In this document: piece by piece, positions 1-5,863 of the stretch
Position numbering within the stretch: the first letter of the stretch is position 1
Layout: each line of letters begins with the position of its first letter
Assembly: GCA_013362725.1 (NCBI GenBank)
Contig: JABFVP010000580.1
Span: 1-7,611, forward strand
Direction: 5' to 3'
DNA: 7,611 nt
Origin: Cupriavidus sp.
Lineage (GTDB): Bacteria; Pseudomonadota; Gammaproteobacteria; Burkholderiales; Burkholderiaceae
Notes under the pieces: generated by a model
Told to the model about the DNA's origin: nothing
The model's database searches: none
What the model saw: the letters and a program-made list of their open reading frames with translations, nothing else
Position numbers and translations under genes: made by a program

Positions 1-948
1 GAGTTCACCACGCTGGCGATCCTCCATTTCTTCGCCGCTTCCGGCCTCGACGCGATCGTCCTCGAAGTGGGGCTGGGCGGCCGCCTCGATGCCACCAATG
101 TGATCGATACCGACTCCGCCATCATCACCAGCGTCGACATCGACCATACCCAGTACCTGGGCAACACCCGCGAGGAAATCGGCTTCGAGAAGGCTGGCAT
201 CTTCCGCCCGGGCGTGCCGGCGATCTGCGGCGACCCGGTGCCGCCCAAGTCGCTGCTGGCGCACGCGGAAGCGGTCGGCGCCGAATTGTGGCTGGTGGGG
301 CGCGACTACCACTTCCAGGCCGCCAAGGGCCAGGAGCGCCAGCAATGGGACTGGAGCGGCGGCGGGCGCAAGCTCAATGGCCTGGGCTATCCGGCACTGC
401 GCGGCGCCAACCAGCTGCTGAACGCATCGGCCGCGCTGGCGGCGCTGCAGGCGCTGCGCGAGCGCCTGCCGGTGAGCGCGCAGGAAGTACGCAACGGGCT
501 GGCCTTCGTCGAACTGCCGGGCCGGTTCCAGGTGCTGCCGGGCCGCCCGGCGGTGATTCTCGACGTGGCGCACAATCCGCATGCGGCCGCGACGCTGGGG
601 CAGAACCTCGAGAACATGGGCTTCTTCCGCTACACCTACGCGGTGTTCGGCGCGATGCAGGACAAGGACATCGCCGGGGTGCTGCAGCATGTGGCCGACA
701 AGGTCGACCACTGGTGCCTGTGCGACCTGCCGACCGAACGCGCGGCCAGCGCCGCGGACCTGCTCGGCAAGCTGGAAGCAGGGGGCTTCCAGCCCGGCCC
801 GGATGCGACCGCGGCCTGCTTTTCCAGCCCCGAGGCGGCATTCCGCGACGCCATCGAGCGCGCCACCGAGAATGATAGAATTCTGGTCTTCGGATCGTTC
901 TATACCGTCGCCGGCGTGATGGCCTACCGTGCCACGCAGGCGAACTGA
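1..948 (+). CDS. folC: Bifunctional folylpolyglutamate synthase / dihydrofolate synthase, 3' part
   Basis: FolC joins L-glutamate to dihydropteroate (making dihydrofolate) and adds further glutamates to folates, using ATP, in the cytoplasm. The reading frame is open from base 1, so the gene begins upstream. The 315 residues seen are about three quarters of the usual 420-430, and the N-terminal P-loop is missing. Visible family motifs are LEVGLGGRLDATNV at about residues 21-33, the SVDIDHTQYLG and EKAGIFRPG segments of the ATP/Mg-binding core, and the C-terminal Mur-ligase-like domain starting near LPGRFQVLPGRPAVILDVAHNPH, followed by VFGAMQDKD and the terminal GSFYTVAGV. The GTG at 67 is internal to the conserved motif and is not a start. 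It is followed by dedD, cvpA and purF, the same order as in E. coli. No frameshift or missing core residue was seen. Confidence 0.97.
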   Translation, partial: EFTTLAILHFFAASGLDAIVLEVGLGGRLDATNVIDTDSAIITSVDIDHTQYLGNTREEIGFEKAGIFRPGVPAICGDPVPPKSLLAHAEAVGAELWLVGRDYHFQAAKGQERQQWDWSGGGRKLNGLGYPALRGANQLLNASAALAALQALRERLPVSAQEVRNGLAFVELPGRFQVLPGRPAVILDVAHNPHAAATLGQNLENMGFFRYTYAVFGAMQDKDIAGVLQHVADKVDHWCLCDLPTERAASAADLLGKLEAGGFQPGPDATAACFSSPEAAFRDAIERATENDRILVFGSFYTVAGVMAYRATQAN

Positions 949-1023
949 AGCGGGCGTGCCGGCGCGCGCTGTGCTGGCAACCCCGGCGGCCTTGGCCGAT
1001 CACTGAGCGGCAAACGCAACGAG

Positions 1024-1038
1024 CGGCCCACCGGGCCG
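1024..1038 (+). other. Short GC hairpin in the folC-dedD gap
   Basis: A perfect 6-bp stem (CGGCCC / GGGCCG) closes a 3-base loop, ending 17 bases before the dedD start. No T tract follows, so it is not a convincing intrinsic terminator. It could stabilise or mark the boundary between folC and dedD messages, or be chance in GC-rich DNA. The rest of the 107-base gap (949-1055) shows no clear promoter or Shine-Dalgarno site. Confidence 0.35.
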
Positions 1039-1055
1039 TATCACCGAACCAATCT

Positions 1056-1784
1056 ATGGGCCTGCTTTCGCTGTTTTCCTCCCGCAAGGGCAACGACCCG
1101 GCACCCGAGCGTGCCCGGCGCCAGCGCGCCGATACGGGTGCGGGCATCGCCTCGTCGCGCCGCCTGGCCGACGAGTATGCCGACGACACGCTGGACCCCG
1201 AATTCCCGCAGAAGCAACGCGCGCGCCGCCGGCTGATCGGCGCCGTGGTGCTGATGGTGGCCGCCGTGATCGTGCTGCCGATCGTGTTCGAGACCAAGCC
1301 GCGGCCGGTGTCCGACGATGTCTCGGTCAAGGTCGCCAACGGCGTCGGCGCGCAGAAGCCGCGCGTCGAGCCGCGCAAGGCCGATCCGCTGCCGCCCGCG
1401 CCGGCCGCGCGCAATGATGCCGCGGCGCTCGATGCCGGCGAGGAAATCATCAATGCGCCGAAGGCCGCGGCGGTTGCCGCCGACAAGCCGGCGCAGCGTA
1501 CCGAGGCCAAGGCCGAGCCGAAGCCTGAAAGCAAGGCCGAAGCCAAGTCCGGCAGCGGCAAGTACCTGATCCTGATCGGCGCCTTTTCGTCCGAGGAGCG
1601 CGCCAGGGGCTGGCTGGCCAAGCTCAAGGCGAGCAAGGTGCCGGCCTATGTCGAAAAGAAAGTGCTGGCCGATGGCGAGCGCATCCTGCTGCGTGCCGGT
1701 CCCTTCAACGACCGCGACGCCGCCGATGCCGCCGACAAGCGCGTGCGCGCCGTGGGGCTGACCTCGAAGGTCGTGGAACAGTAA
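1056..1784 (+). CDS. dedD: SPOR-domain membrane protein, DedD type
   Basis: This is a single-pass inner-membrane protein whose periplasmic SPOR domain would bind denuded (stem-peptide-free) septal peptidoglycan, placing it at the division site. The 242 residues show four parts: a basic, charged cytoplasmic N-terminus (about 1-59); one hydrophobic segment (about 60-78, after the arginine cluster QRARRR) consistent with a type II signal anchor; a low-complexity linker rich in Ala, Pro, Lys and Glu (about 80-166); and a C-terminal SPOR domain (about 167-242) with the typical YLILIGAFSS opening and a LLRAGPF core. SPOR folds bind glycan strands in DedD, FtsN and DamX. The name dedD rests on domain layout plus position between folC and cvpA, as in E. 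coli; the linker itself is not conserved. The ATG at 1056 lacks an obvious Shine-Dalgarno sequence, but no better start is evident because the transmembrane segment lies 60 residues in. Confidence 0.9.
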   Translation: MGLLSLFSSRKGNDPAPERARRQRADTGAGIASSRRLADEYADDTLDPEFPQKQRARRRLIGAVVLMVAAVIVLPIVFETKPRPVSDDVSVKVANGVGAQKPRVEPRKADPLPPAPAARNDAAALDAGEEIINAPKAAAVAADKPAQRTEAKAEPKPESKAEAKSGSGKYLILIGAFSSEERARGWLAKLKASKVPAYVEKKVLADGERILLRAGPFNDRDAADAADKRVRAVGLTSKVVEQ

Positions 1785-1824
1785 GGGCGCCGCGGCCGGC
1801 GCGTGTGCGCGGCCGCCAGCAACG

Positions 1825-2322
1825 ATGCAGCCGACTTTCTTCGACTATGCCGTGGTCTTCATCCTGCTGGCCTCGGGCCTGCTGGGCGTGCTGCGCGGGC
1901 TGGTGCGCGAGGTGCTGTCGCTGATCGGCTGGGTGGTGGCGTTCTGGGTGGCGTTCCGCTACGGTGCGGTGGCTGCGGGCTGGATGCCCGAGTCCCTGCC
2001 GGGCGGCGAGCTGGCCCGCCACGCGCTGGGCTTCGTGGTGCTGCTGATCGGCACCGTGCTGGGGGCCTCGCTGGCCGGCATGGTGGTCGGACAGTTGCTC
2101 GAGAGCACCGGCCTCAAGCCCGCCGACCGCGGCCTGGGACTGGTGTTCGGCGTGCTGCGCGGCGTGCTGCTGGTGATGGTGATGGTGACGCTGGCCAGCC
2201 TGACGAAATTGCCGGAAGAACCGTTCTGGCGCGATGCAGTGAGCCGCCCGTATGTGATGCAGGCCATGGAATCGATCAGGCCATGGCTGCCGCCGGAGCT
2301 GGCGAAGTACATGAAGACATAA
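1825..2322 (+). CDS. cvpA: CvpA family membrane protein
   Basis: CvpA is a small inner-membrane protein named for its requirement for colicin V production in E. coli; its molecular role is poorly defined, and links to envelope stress and bile tolerance have been reported in enterics. The 165 residues match the usual length (about 162 in E. coli). Four hydrophobic segments are visible at about residues 5-22, 28-47, 66-90 and 104-127. The family-typical N-terminal pattern FDYAVVFILLASGLLGVLRGLVREVLSL is split here as segment one, then the GLVREV turn, then segment two. The C-terminus is short and polar (PWLPPELAKYMK). The gene lies 40 bases after dedD and 103 before purF, the classic cvpA-purF pairing. 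The start at 1825 puts the first membrane segment close to the N-terminus as expected, though no strong ribosome-binding site precedes it. Confidence 0.94.
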   Translation: MQPTFFDYAVVFILLASGLLGVLRGLVREVLSLIGWVVAFWVAFRYGAVAAGWMPESLPGGELARHALGFVVLLIGTVLGASLAGMVVGQLLESTGLKPADRGLGLVFGVLRGVLLVMVMVTLASLTKLPEEPFWRDAVSRPYVMQAMESIRPWLPPELAKYMKT

Positions 2323-2363
2323 GGCCGGGCACGTTGCGCGGCTGGTAGTAACGCAGGCCTTCG

Positions 2364-2383
2364 GGCCCGGAGGATCCCGGGCC
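2364..2383 (+). other. GC hairpin in the cvpA-purF gap
   Basis: A 7-bp perfect stem (GGCCCGG / CCGGGCC) with a 6-base loop sits between the cvpA stop and the purF ribosome-binding site. It is followed by GC-rich sequence, not Ts, so an intrinsic terminator is unlikely. It may be a processing or mRNA stability element. No purine-repressor-like operator was recognised in this 103-base gap. Confidence 0.4.
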
Positions 2384-2413
2384 GGGCTGCGCCCCCTGAA
2401 TCAAAGCCTTTCC

Positions 2414-2419
2414 TGGGAG
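2414..2419 (+). promoter_or_regulatory. Shine-Dalgarno site of purF
   Basis: TGGGAG lies 6 bases before the ATG at 2426. It fixes the start that places the catalytic cysteine directly after the initiator methionine. Confidence 0.7.
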
Positions 2420-2425
2420 CTTGGC

Positions 2426-3955
2426 ATGTGCGGTATCGTCGGTGTGGTGTCATCCACGCCCGTCAACCAATTGATTTACGACAGCCTGCTGTTGTTGCAA
2501 CACCGCGGACAGGATGCTGCCGGCATCGCCACCGCCAACGGCAGTACCTTCCACATGCACAAGGCCAACGGCCTGGTGCGCGATGTCTTCCGTACCCGCA
2601 ACATGCGCAGCCTGCCGGGCGCAGCCGGCATCGGCCAGGTGCGCTATCCGACTGCGGGCTCCGCTTCCAGCGAAGAAGAGGCGCAGCCGTTCTACGTGAA
2701 CGCCCCTTACGGCGTGATCCTGGCGCATAACGGCAACCTGACCAACTGGGAACAGCTGCGCGAGGAGATGTTCCGCCGCGACCGCCGCCACATCAACACG
2801 CATTCGGACACCGAAGTGCTGCTGAACGTGCTGGCCGACGAGCTGCAGCGCGCCAGCAACGGCATGGCGCTGGACCCGGACACCATCTTCAAGGCGGTCG
2901 GCGGCCTGCACCGCCGCGTGCGCGGTTCGTACGCCATCGCCGCGCAGATCGCCGGCTACGGCATGCTGGCGGTGCGCGATCCGTTCGGCATCCGCCCGCT
3001 GTGCCTGGGCAGTGTCGAAACCCCCACCGGCAAGGAATGGATGGTGGCGTCGGAGTCGGTGGCGCTGGAAGGTATCGGCTACAAGCTCGAGCGCGACGTG
3101 GCGCCGGGCGAGGCCATCTTCATCGACCTCGACGGCAAGCTCTACAGCAAGCAATGCGCCGACAACGCGGTGCTGACCCCGTGCATCTTCGAATACGTCT
3201 ACCTGGCTCGCCCGGATTCGTGTATCGACGGCGTGCCGGTCTACGACGCGCGCCTGCGCATGGGCGACTACCTGGCCGAGAAGATCCGCCAGGAAGTGTC
3301 GGCCGGCGATATCGACGTGGTCATGCCGATCCCGGATTCCAGCCGGCCGGCGGCGATGCAGGTGGCCAACCGCCTGGGCGTCAACTACCGCGAAGGCTTC
3401 TTCAAGAACCGCTACGTCGGCCGCACTTTCATCATGCCGGGCCAGGCGGTGCGCAAGAAGTCGGTGCGCCAGAAGCTCAACGCCATGGGCGTGGAGTTCA
3501 AGGGCAAGAACGTACTGATCGTCGACGACTCGATCGTGCGCGGCACCACCTCGTTCGAGATCGTGCAGATGGCGCGCGACGCCGGCGCCAACAAGGTGAT
3601 CTTCGCCTCGGCCGCGCCGCCGGTGAAGTTTCCCAACGTGTACGGCATCGACATGCCGACCCGCAGCGAGCTGGTCGCGCATGGCCGCACGCACGAAGAG
3701 ATCGCCAAGATCATCGGCGCCGACAAGCTGGTGTACCAGGACGTGGAAGCGATGAAGCAGGCGGTGCGCGACATCAACCCCGCGCTGAAGGACTTCGACG
3801 CCTCGTGCTTCGACGGCCGCTACATCACTGGCGATATCGACGAGGCCTACCTGGACCGCCTGGAAACCGCGCGCAGCCAGGCCGACCGCGACGGCACCGG
3901 CGGCGACACCGAGCGCTCGCAGCTGCACCTGCAGCGCTCCGGCGGCAACGAGTAA
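2426..3955 (+). CDS. purF: Amidophosphoribosyltransferase
   Basis: PurF transfers the amide nitrogen of glutamine to PRPP to give 5-phosphoribosylamine, the committed first step of de novo purine synthesis, in the cytoplasm. The 509 residues are near the family length (505 in E. coli). The N-terminal class II glutamine amidotransferase domain begins MCGIVGVV; Cys2 becomes the N-terminal nucleophile after methionine removal. LQHRGQDAAGI, the AHNGNLTN motif and the HSDTEV motif follow, all Ntn-hydrolase glutaminase signatures. The C-terminal phosphoribosyltransferase domain carries the PRPP loop VLIVDDSIVRGTT at residues 363-375, with the paired aspartates D367 and D368. IPDSSRPAA and the RYVGRTFI segment are also typical. 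No PurF-type propeptide precedes the cysteine and no iron-sulfur cysteine cluster like that of Bacillus is apparent, which fits the enteric-like subclass. The last about 30 residues are polar and less conserved. Purine repression cannot be judged from this sequence. Confidence 0.99.
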   Translation: MCGIVGVVSSTPVNQLIYDSLLLLQHRGQDAAGIATANGSTFHMHKANGLVRDVFRTRNMRSLPGAAGIGQVRYPTAGSASSEEEAQPFYVNAPYGVILAHNGNLTNWEQLREEMFRRDRRHINTHSDTEVLLNVLADELQRASNGMALDPDTIFKAVGGLHRRVRGSYAIAAQIAGYGMLAVRDPFGIRPLCLGSVETPTGKEWMVASESVALEGIGYKLERDVAPGEAIFIDLDGKLYSKQCADNAVLTPCIFEYVYLARPDSCIDGVPVYDARLRMGDYLAEKIRQEVSAGDIDVVMPIPDSSRPAAMQVANRLGVNYREGFFKNRYVGRTFIMPGQAVRKKSVRQKLNAMGVEFKGKNVLIVDDSIVRGTTSFEIVQMARDAGANKVIFASAAPPVKFPNVYGIDMPTRSELVAHGRTHEEIAKIIGADKLVYQDVEAMKQAVRDINPALKDFDASCFDGRYITGDIDEAYLDRLETARSQADRDGTGGDTERSQLHLQRSGGNE

Positions 3956-3979
3956 GCCCCGCCACCGCGTTGGCGCGCG

Positions 3980-4008
3980 TTGACGAATGCGATGCCCGGC
4001 CGTAACAT
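3980..4008 (+). promoter_or_regulatory. Predicted sigma70 promoter for metZ leader
   Basis: A -35 box TTGACG (5 of 6 consensus) at 3980-3985 is separated by exactly 17 bases from a -10 box TAACAT (4 of 6) at 4003-4008. A start of transcription 6-7 bases downstream would fall at about 4014-4016, the first bases of the SAM-II P1 stem. This coincidence of promoter spacing and aptamer boundary supports both calls. The promoter lies 24 bases after the purF stop, so metZ can be transcribed independently of the purF operon. It is a prediction from sequence only. Confidence 0.65.
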
Positions 4009-4020
4009 GGCCGGGCGTCG
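3990..4020 (+). other. Inverted repeat overlapping the metZ promoter and aptamer 5' strand
   Basis: GCCCGGCC (3994-4001) pairs perfectly with GGCCGGGC (4009-4016) around the 7-base loop GTAACAT. The stem can extend outward by four more pairs (one a G-T wobble) to 3990 and 4020. No T run follows. Only RNA reading through from purF contains both arms. The loop holds the -10 box, and the 3' arm plus its extension (to 4020) covers the aptamer P1 strand at 4015-4019. It could be a purF 3'-end stabiliser, a weak or factor-assisted terminator, or an insulator that keeps read-through RNA from forming the riboswitch. Confidence 0.7.
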
Positions 4021-4068
4021 ATTTGACAGTCAGCTTGCGGACGCGGGTACAGCCCGAAACAGCTAAAG
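4015..4068 (+). promoter_or_regulatory. SAM-II (SAM-alpha) riboswitch aptamer upstream of metZ
   Basis: The element binds S-adenosylmethionine and should lower metZ expression when SAM is abundant. Conserved SAM-II signatures appear in order: P1 5' strand GCGTC (4015-4019), the L1 segment GATTTGA (4020-4026), GCTTGC (4033-4038), P1 3' strand GACGC (4040-4044), and the 3' AGCTAAAG (4061-4068). A pseudoknot forms by pairing CTT with AAG (4034-4036 with 4066-4068) and GC with GC (4037-4038 with 4062-4063), leaving TA at 4064-4065 unpaired. That is the H-type fold known for this class, in which these residues contact the ligand. The joining strand holds a mini-hairpin (CGGG 4044-4047 with CCCG 4053-4056), although C4044 is also needed by P1. 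At 54 nt the length is right for the class. Position before a methionine synthesis gene is the expected context. The class is best known from alphaproteobacteria. Confidence 0.87.
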
Positions 4069-4102
4069 AGATGGTGGCCAGCAACGATTCCCGCTGCGCA
4101 GC

Positions 4103-4123
4103 GCCTTGCCGGCGCGGCAAGGC
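4103..4123 (+). other. Hairpin between aptamer and terminator
   Basis: A perfect 8-bp stem (GCCTTGCC 4103-4110, GGCAAGGC 4116-4123) with a 5-base loop lies in the roughly 110-base spacer between aptamer and terminator. No T tract follows. It could act as a pause hairpin giving the aptamer time to fold or bind, or simply bring aptamer and terminator closer together. No function is demonstrated by the sequence. Confidence 0.5.
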
Positions 4124-4179
4124 CCGGAAGCCGGCCGCCACAGCCTGAAGCCCAAGGCCCTACGCCTACGCAGGACAGC

Positions 4180-4219
4180 AAGCCCGTCGATCCGACCATC
4201 CGATCGCACGGGCTTTTTT
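4180..4219 (+). terminator. Intrinsic terminator in the metZ leader
   Basis: The arms AAGCCCGT + CGATC (4180-4192) and GATCG + ACGGGCTT (4202-4206, 4208-4215) form about 13 bp with a single bulged C (4207) and a 9-base loop. The T run is 4214-4219, of which the first two bases can pair. It lies downstream of the SAM-II aptamer and 80 bases before the metZ start, so it is placed to work as a transcription attenuator. A plain leftover purF terminator is less likely because the metZ promoter lies upstream of it. Confidence 0.9.
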
Positions 4220-4299
4220 CATGGCCGCGCGCCGCCCGCCGGGCAGTGTGCGGCTTGTCGCAACCATCGCATTCGCGCGGGTACGACCGCGCCACCAGC

Positions 4300-5505
4300 A
4301 TGAACCAACCGCTCAATCCCGAATCGCTTGGCATCGATACCCTCGGCGTGCGCGCCGGCACGCTGCGCAGCGAGTTCATGGAGCACTCCGAGGCCATGTA
4401 CCTGACCTCGAGCTTTTGCTTCAACAGCGCCGCCGAGGCCGCCGAGCGCTTTGCCAACTCGGAAGAGGGCTATACCTATTCGCGCTTCACCAACCCGACC
4501 GTGTCGATGTTCCAGTCGCGCCTGGCTGCGCTGGAAGGTGCGCAGGCCTGCATGGCCACCGCCTCGGGCATGAGCGCGATCCTGTCGGTGGTGCTGTCGT
4601 CGATGCAGGCCGGCGACCACCTGGTCAGCTCGCGCGCGATCTTCGGCTCGACCATGACGCTGTTCAACAATATCTTCGGCAAGTTCGGCGTCGAGACCAC
4701 CTTCGTCGATCCCACCGACTTGCAAGCGTGGCGTGCCGCGGTGCGGCCCAACACCAGGCTGTTCTTCCTGGAAACGCCGTCGAACCCGCTGACCGAAGTG
4801 GCTGACATCGCCGCCGTGGCAGACATCGCCCACGATGCCAACGCGCTGCTGGTGGTCGACAACTGCTTCTGCTCGCCGGCGCTGCAGCAGCCGATGAAGT
4901 TCGGCGCCGACATCGTGGTGCACTCGGCCACCAAGCATATCGACGGCCAGGGCCGCGTGCTGGGCGGCGCGGTGCTGGGCTCGCACGACTTCATCATGGG
5001 CAAGGTGTTCCCGTTCGTGCGCACCGCCGGGCCGACGCTGTCGGCATTCAATGCGTGGGTGCTGCTCAAGGGCATGGAAACGCTGGCGCTCCGCATGGAG
5101 CGCCATTCGGCCAGCGCGCTGGCGCTGGCGCAGTTCCTCGAATCGCACCCAGCGGTGGCGCGCGTGTTCCACCCGGCGCTTGCGTCGCATCCGCAGCACC
5201 AGATCGCCATGCGCCAGCAAAGCGGCGGCGGCGCGATCGTGTCGTTCGAGCTCAAGGGCGTCACGCCCGAGCAGCAGCGCGCCAATGCCTGGCGCGTGAT
5301 CGACAACACCCGGCTGTGCTCGATCACCGGCAACCTGGGCGACACCCGCACCACCATCACGCACCCGTACACCACCACGCATGCGCGCGTCAGCCCCGAG
5401 GCCAAGGCAGCCGCGGGCGTCGGCGAAGGGCTGATCCGCCTGGCGGTGGGGCTGGAGTCGGTCGAGGACCTGAAGGCCGACCTGCTGCGCGGCCTGGGCG
5501 CCTGA
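4300..5505 (+). CDS. metZ: O-succinylhomoserine sulfhydrylase
   Basis: MetZ is a PLP enzyme that makes homocysteine directly from O-succinylhomoserine and sulfide, the direct-sulfhydrylation branch of methionine synthesis in the cytoplasm. The 401 residues fit the Cys/Met-metabolism PLP family. Visible motifs are YSRFTNPT (about 60-67, phosphate and substrate contacts), the ATASGMSA segment (about 86-93), a VVDNCFCSP strand bearing the PLP-ring aspartate, and HSATKHIDGQGRVLGG with the Schiff-base lysine K212. The KHIDGQGRVLGGAV wording points to MetZ rather than MetB, MetC or MetY, but paralogue assignment is an inference. I chose the ATG at 4300 over the in-frame GTG at 4246: the protein then begins MNQPLNPESLGIDTLGVRAG as in homologues, while the 18 extra residues look unrelated. 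No clear Shine-Dalgarno sequence precedes 4300. Control is probably through the SAM-II leader and terminator upstream. Confidence 0.95.
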   Translation: MNQPLNPESLGIDTLGVRAGTLRSEFMEHSEAMYLTSSFCFNSAAEAAERFANSEEGYTYSRFTNPTVSMFQSRLAALEGAQACMATASGMSAILSVVLSSMQAGDHLVSSRAIFGSTMTLFNNIFGKFGVETTFVDPTDLQAWRAAVRPNTRLFFLETPSNPLTEVADIAAVADIAHDANALLVVDNCFCSPALQQPMKFGADIVVHSATKHIDGQGRVLGGAVLGSHDFIMGKVFPFVRTAGPTLSAFNAWVLLKGMETLALRMERHSASALALAQFLESHPAVARVFHPALASHPQHQIAMRQQSGGGAIVSFELKGVTPEQQRANAWRVIDNTRLCSITGNLGDTRTTITHPYTTTHARVSPEAKAAAGVGEGLIRLAVGLESVEDLKADLLRGLGA

Positions 5506-5509
5506 GGCG

Positions 5510-5854
5510 CTACTGGGTCGCCGCGACCACCGGTTCTTGCGGCGCTGGCTCATCGCTGCCGGCCATCGCCTTCACGCCGGCGGCGGTGACGTCGTAGGTG
5601 GTGCCGACGGCGGTCGAGGCCACGCTGACCGCGGCCGAGCCCACCGTCGTCACCGTCGACACGGCGGCGCTGCCGACCGCCACGGTGGCGCCGACCACCA
5701 TGCAGCCGGACAGCGACGCGACGGCGCAGGCGGCTGCCAGTATCGGCGCGATGCGCGGCAGGGTGGCAGAGGTCTGGCTATCGTTGCGCCTGTTGCGGCG
5801 CAAGCGGGGAAATAAAGACGGCATGGAATGCGTAGTAGTAGTTGAGCCTGGCAT
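5510..5854 (-). CDS. Small putative lipoprotein, Ala/Val/Ser/Thr-rich
   Basis: I do not recognise a defined function. The 114-residue frame has an arginine-rich N-region, a hydrophobic stretch (PILAAACAVAS, about 37-47) and a lipobox LSGC with the lipidated cysteine at residue 51, so it should be exported and lipid-anchored. The mature part (about 64 residues) contains a spaced repeat, VGSAAVSTVTT then VGSAAVSVAST, followed by AVGTTYDVTAAGVKA and a Pro/Glu-rich tail. The small-residue spacing recalls glycine-zipper-like membrane-associating helices seen in other short Burkholderiales lipoproteins. The start is uncertain: ATG at 5854 is 9 bases after the permease stop (possible coupling), while ATG at 5824 gives 104 residues; neither has a good Shine-Dalgarno site, and the N-region is long either way. 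It is the last gene of the ABC exporter cluster or an independent unit. Confidence 0.72.
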   Translation of the reverse strand: MPGSTTTTHSMPSLFPRLRRNRRNDSQTSATLPRIAPILAAACAVASLSGCMVVGATVAVGSAAVSTVTTVGSAAVSVASTAVGTTYDVTAAGVKAMAGSDEPAPQEPVVAATQ

Positions 5855-5863
5855 GGGGCCGAG

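Noticed and set aside
1030..1038. Hairpin before dedD as a folC terminator
   Set aside because: The stem is only 6 bp, no T tract follows, and the downstream genes are co-directional in a conserved operon order.
374..1636. A 420-codon minus-strand frame across folC and dedD
   Set aside because: It overlaps two well-supported genes, crosses their intergenic gap, and has a low-complexity Arg/Ala/Ser composition typical of GC-rich shadow frames.
2450..4141. A 563-codon open frame on the minus strand covering all of purF
   Set aside because: It is the antisense shadow of a high-GC gene with strong third-position bias. Its translation is rich in His, Ala, Arg and Val with no recognisable domain, while the plus strand encodes an intact PurF.
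4246..4299. In-frame GTG upstream as the metZ start
   Set aside because: The 18 added residues have no resemblance to MetZ N-termini, and no ribosome-binding site precedes the GTG. The ATG at 4300 gives a standard N-terminus.
4221..4805. Plus-strand frame starting just after the leader terminator, considered as a leader peptide or separate gene
   Set aside because: It runs about 500 bases into metZ in another frame, has Arg/Ala-rich shadow composition, and shows no methionine-rich or short leader-peptide character.
5516..5528. Small hairpin after metZ as a bidirectional terminator
   Set aside because: The stem is 5 bp with a 3-base loop and has no T tract on either strand; it lies within the lipoprotein coding end.
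4219..5553. A 444-codon minus-strand frame opposite metZ
   Set aside because: It has a His/Arg/Gly/Ala-rich composition without domains, and metZ on the other strand has all family motifs.
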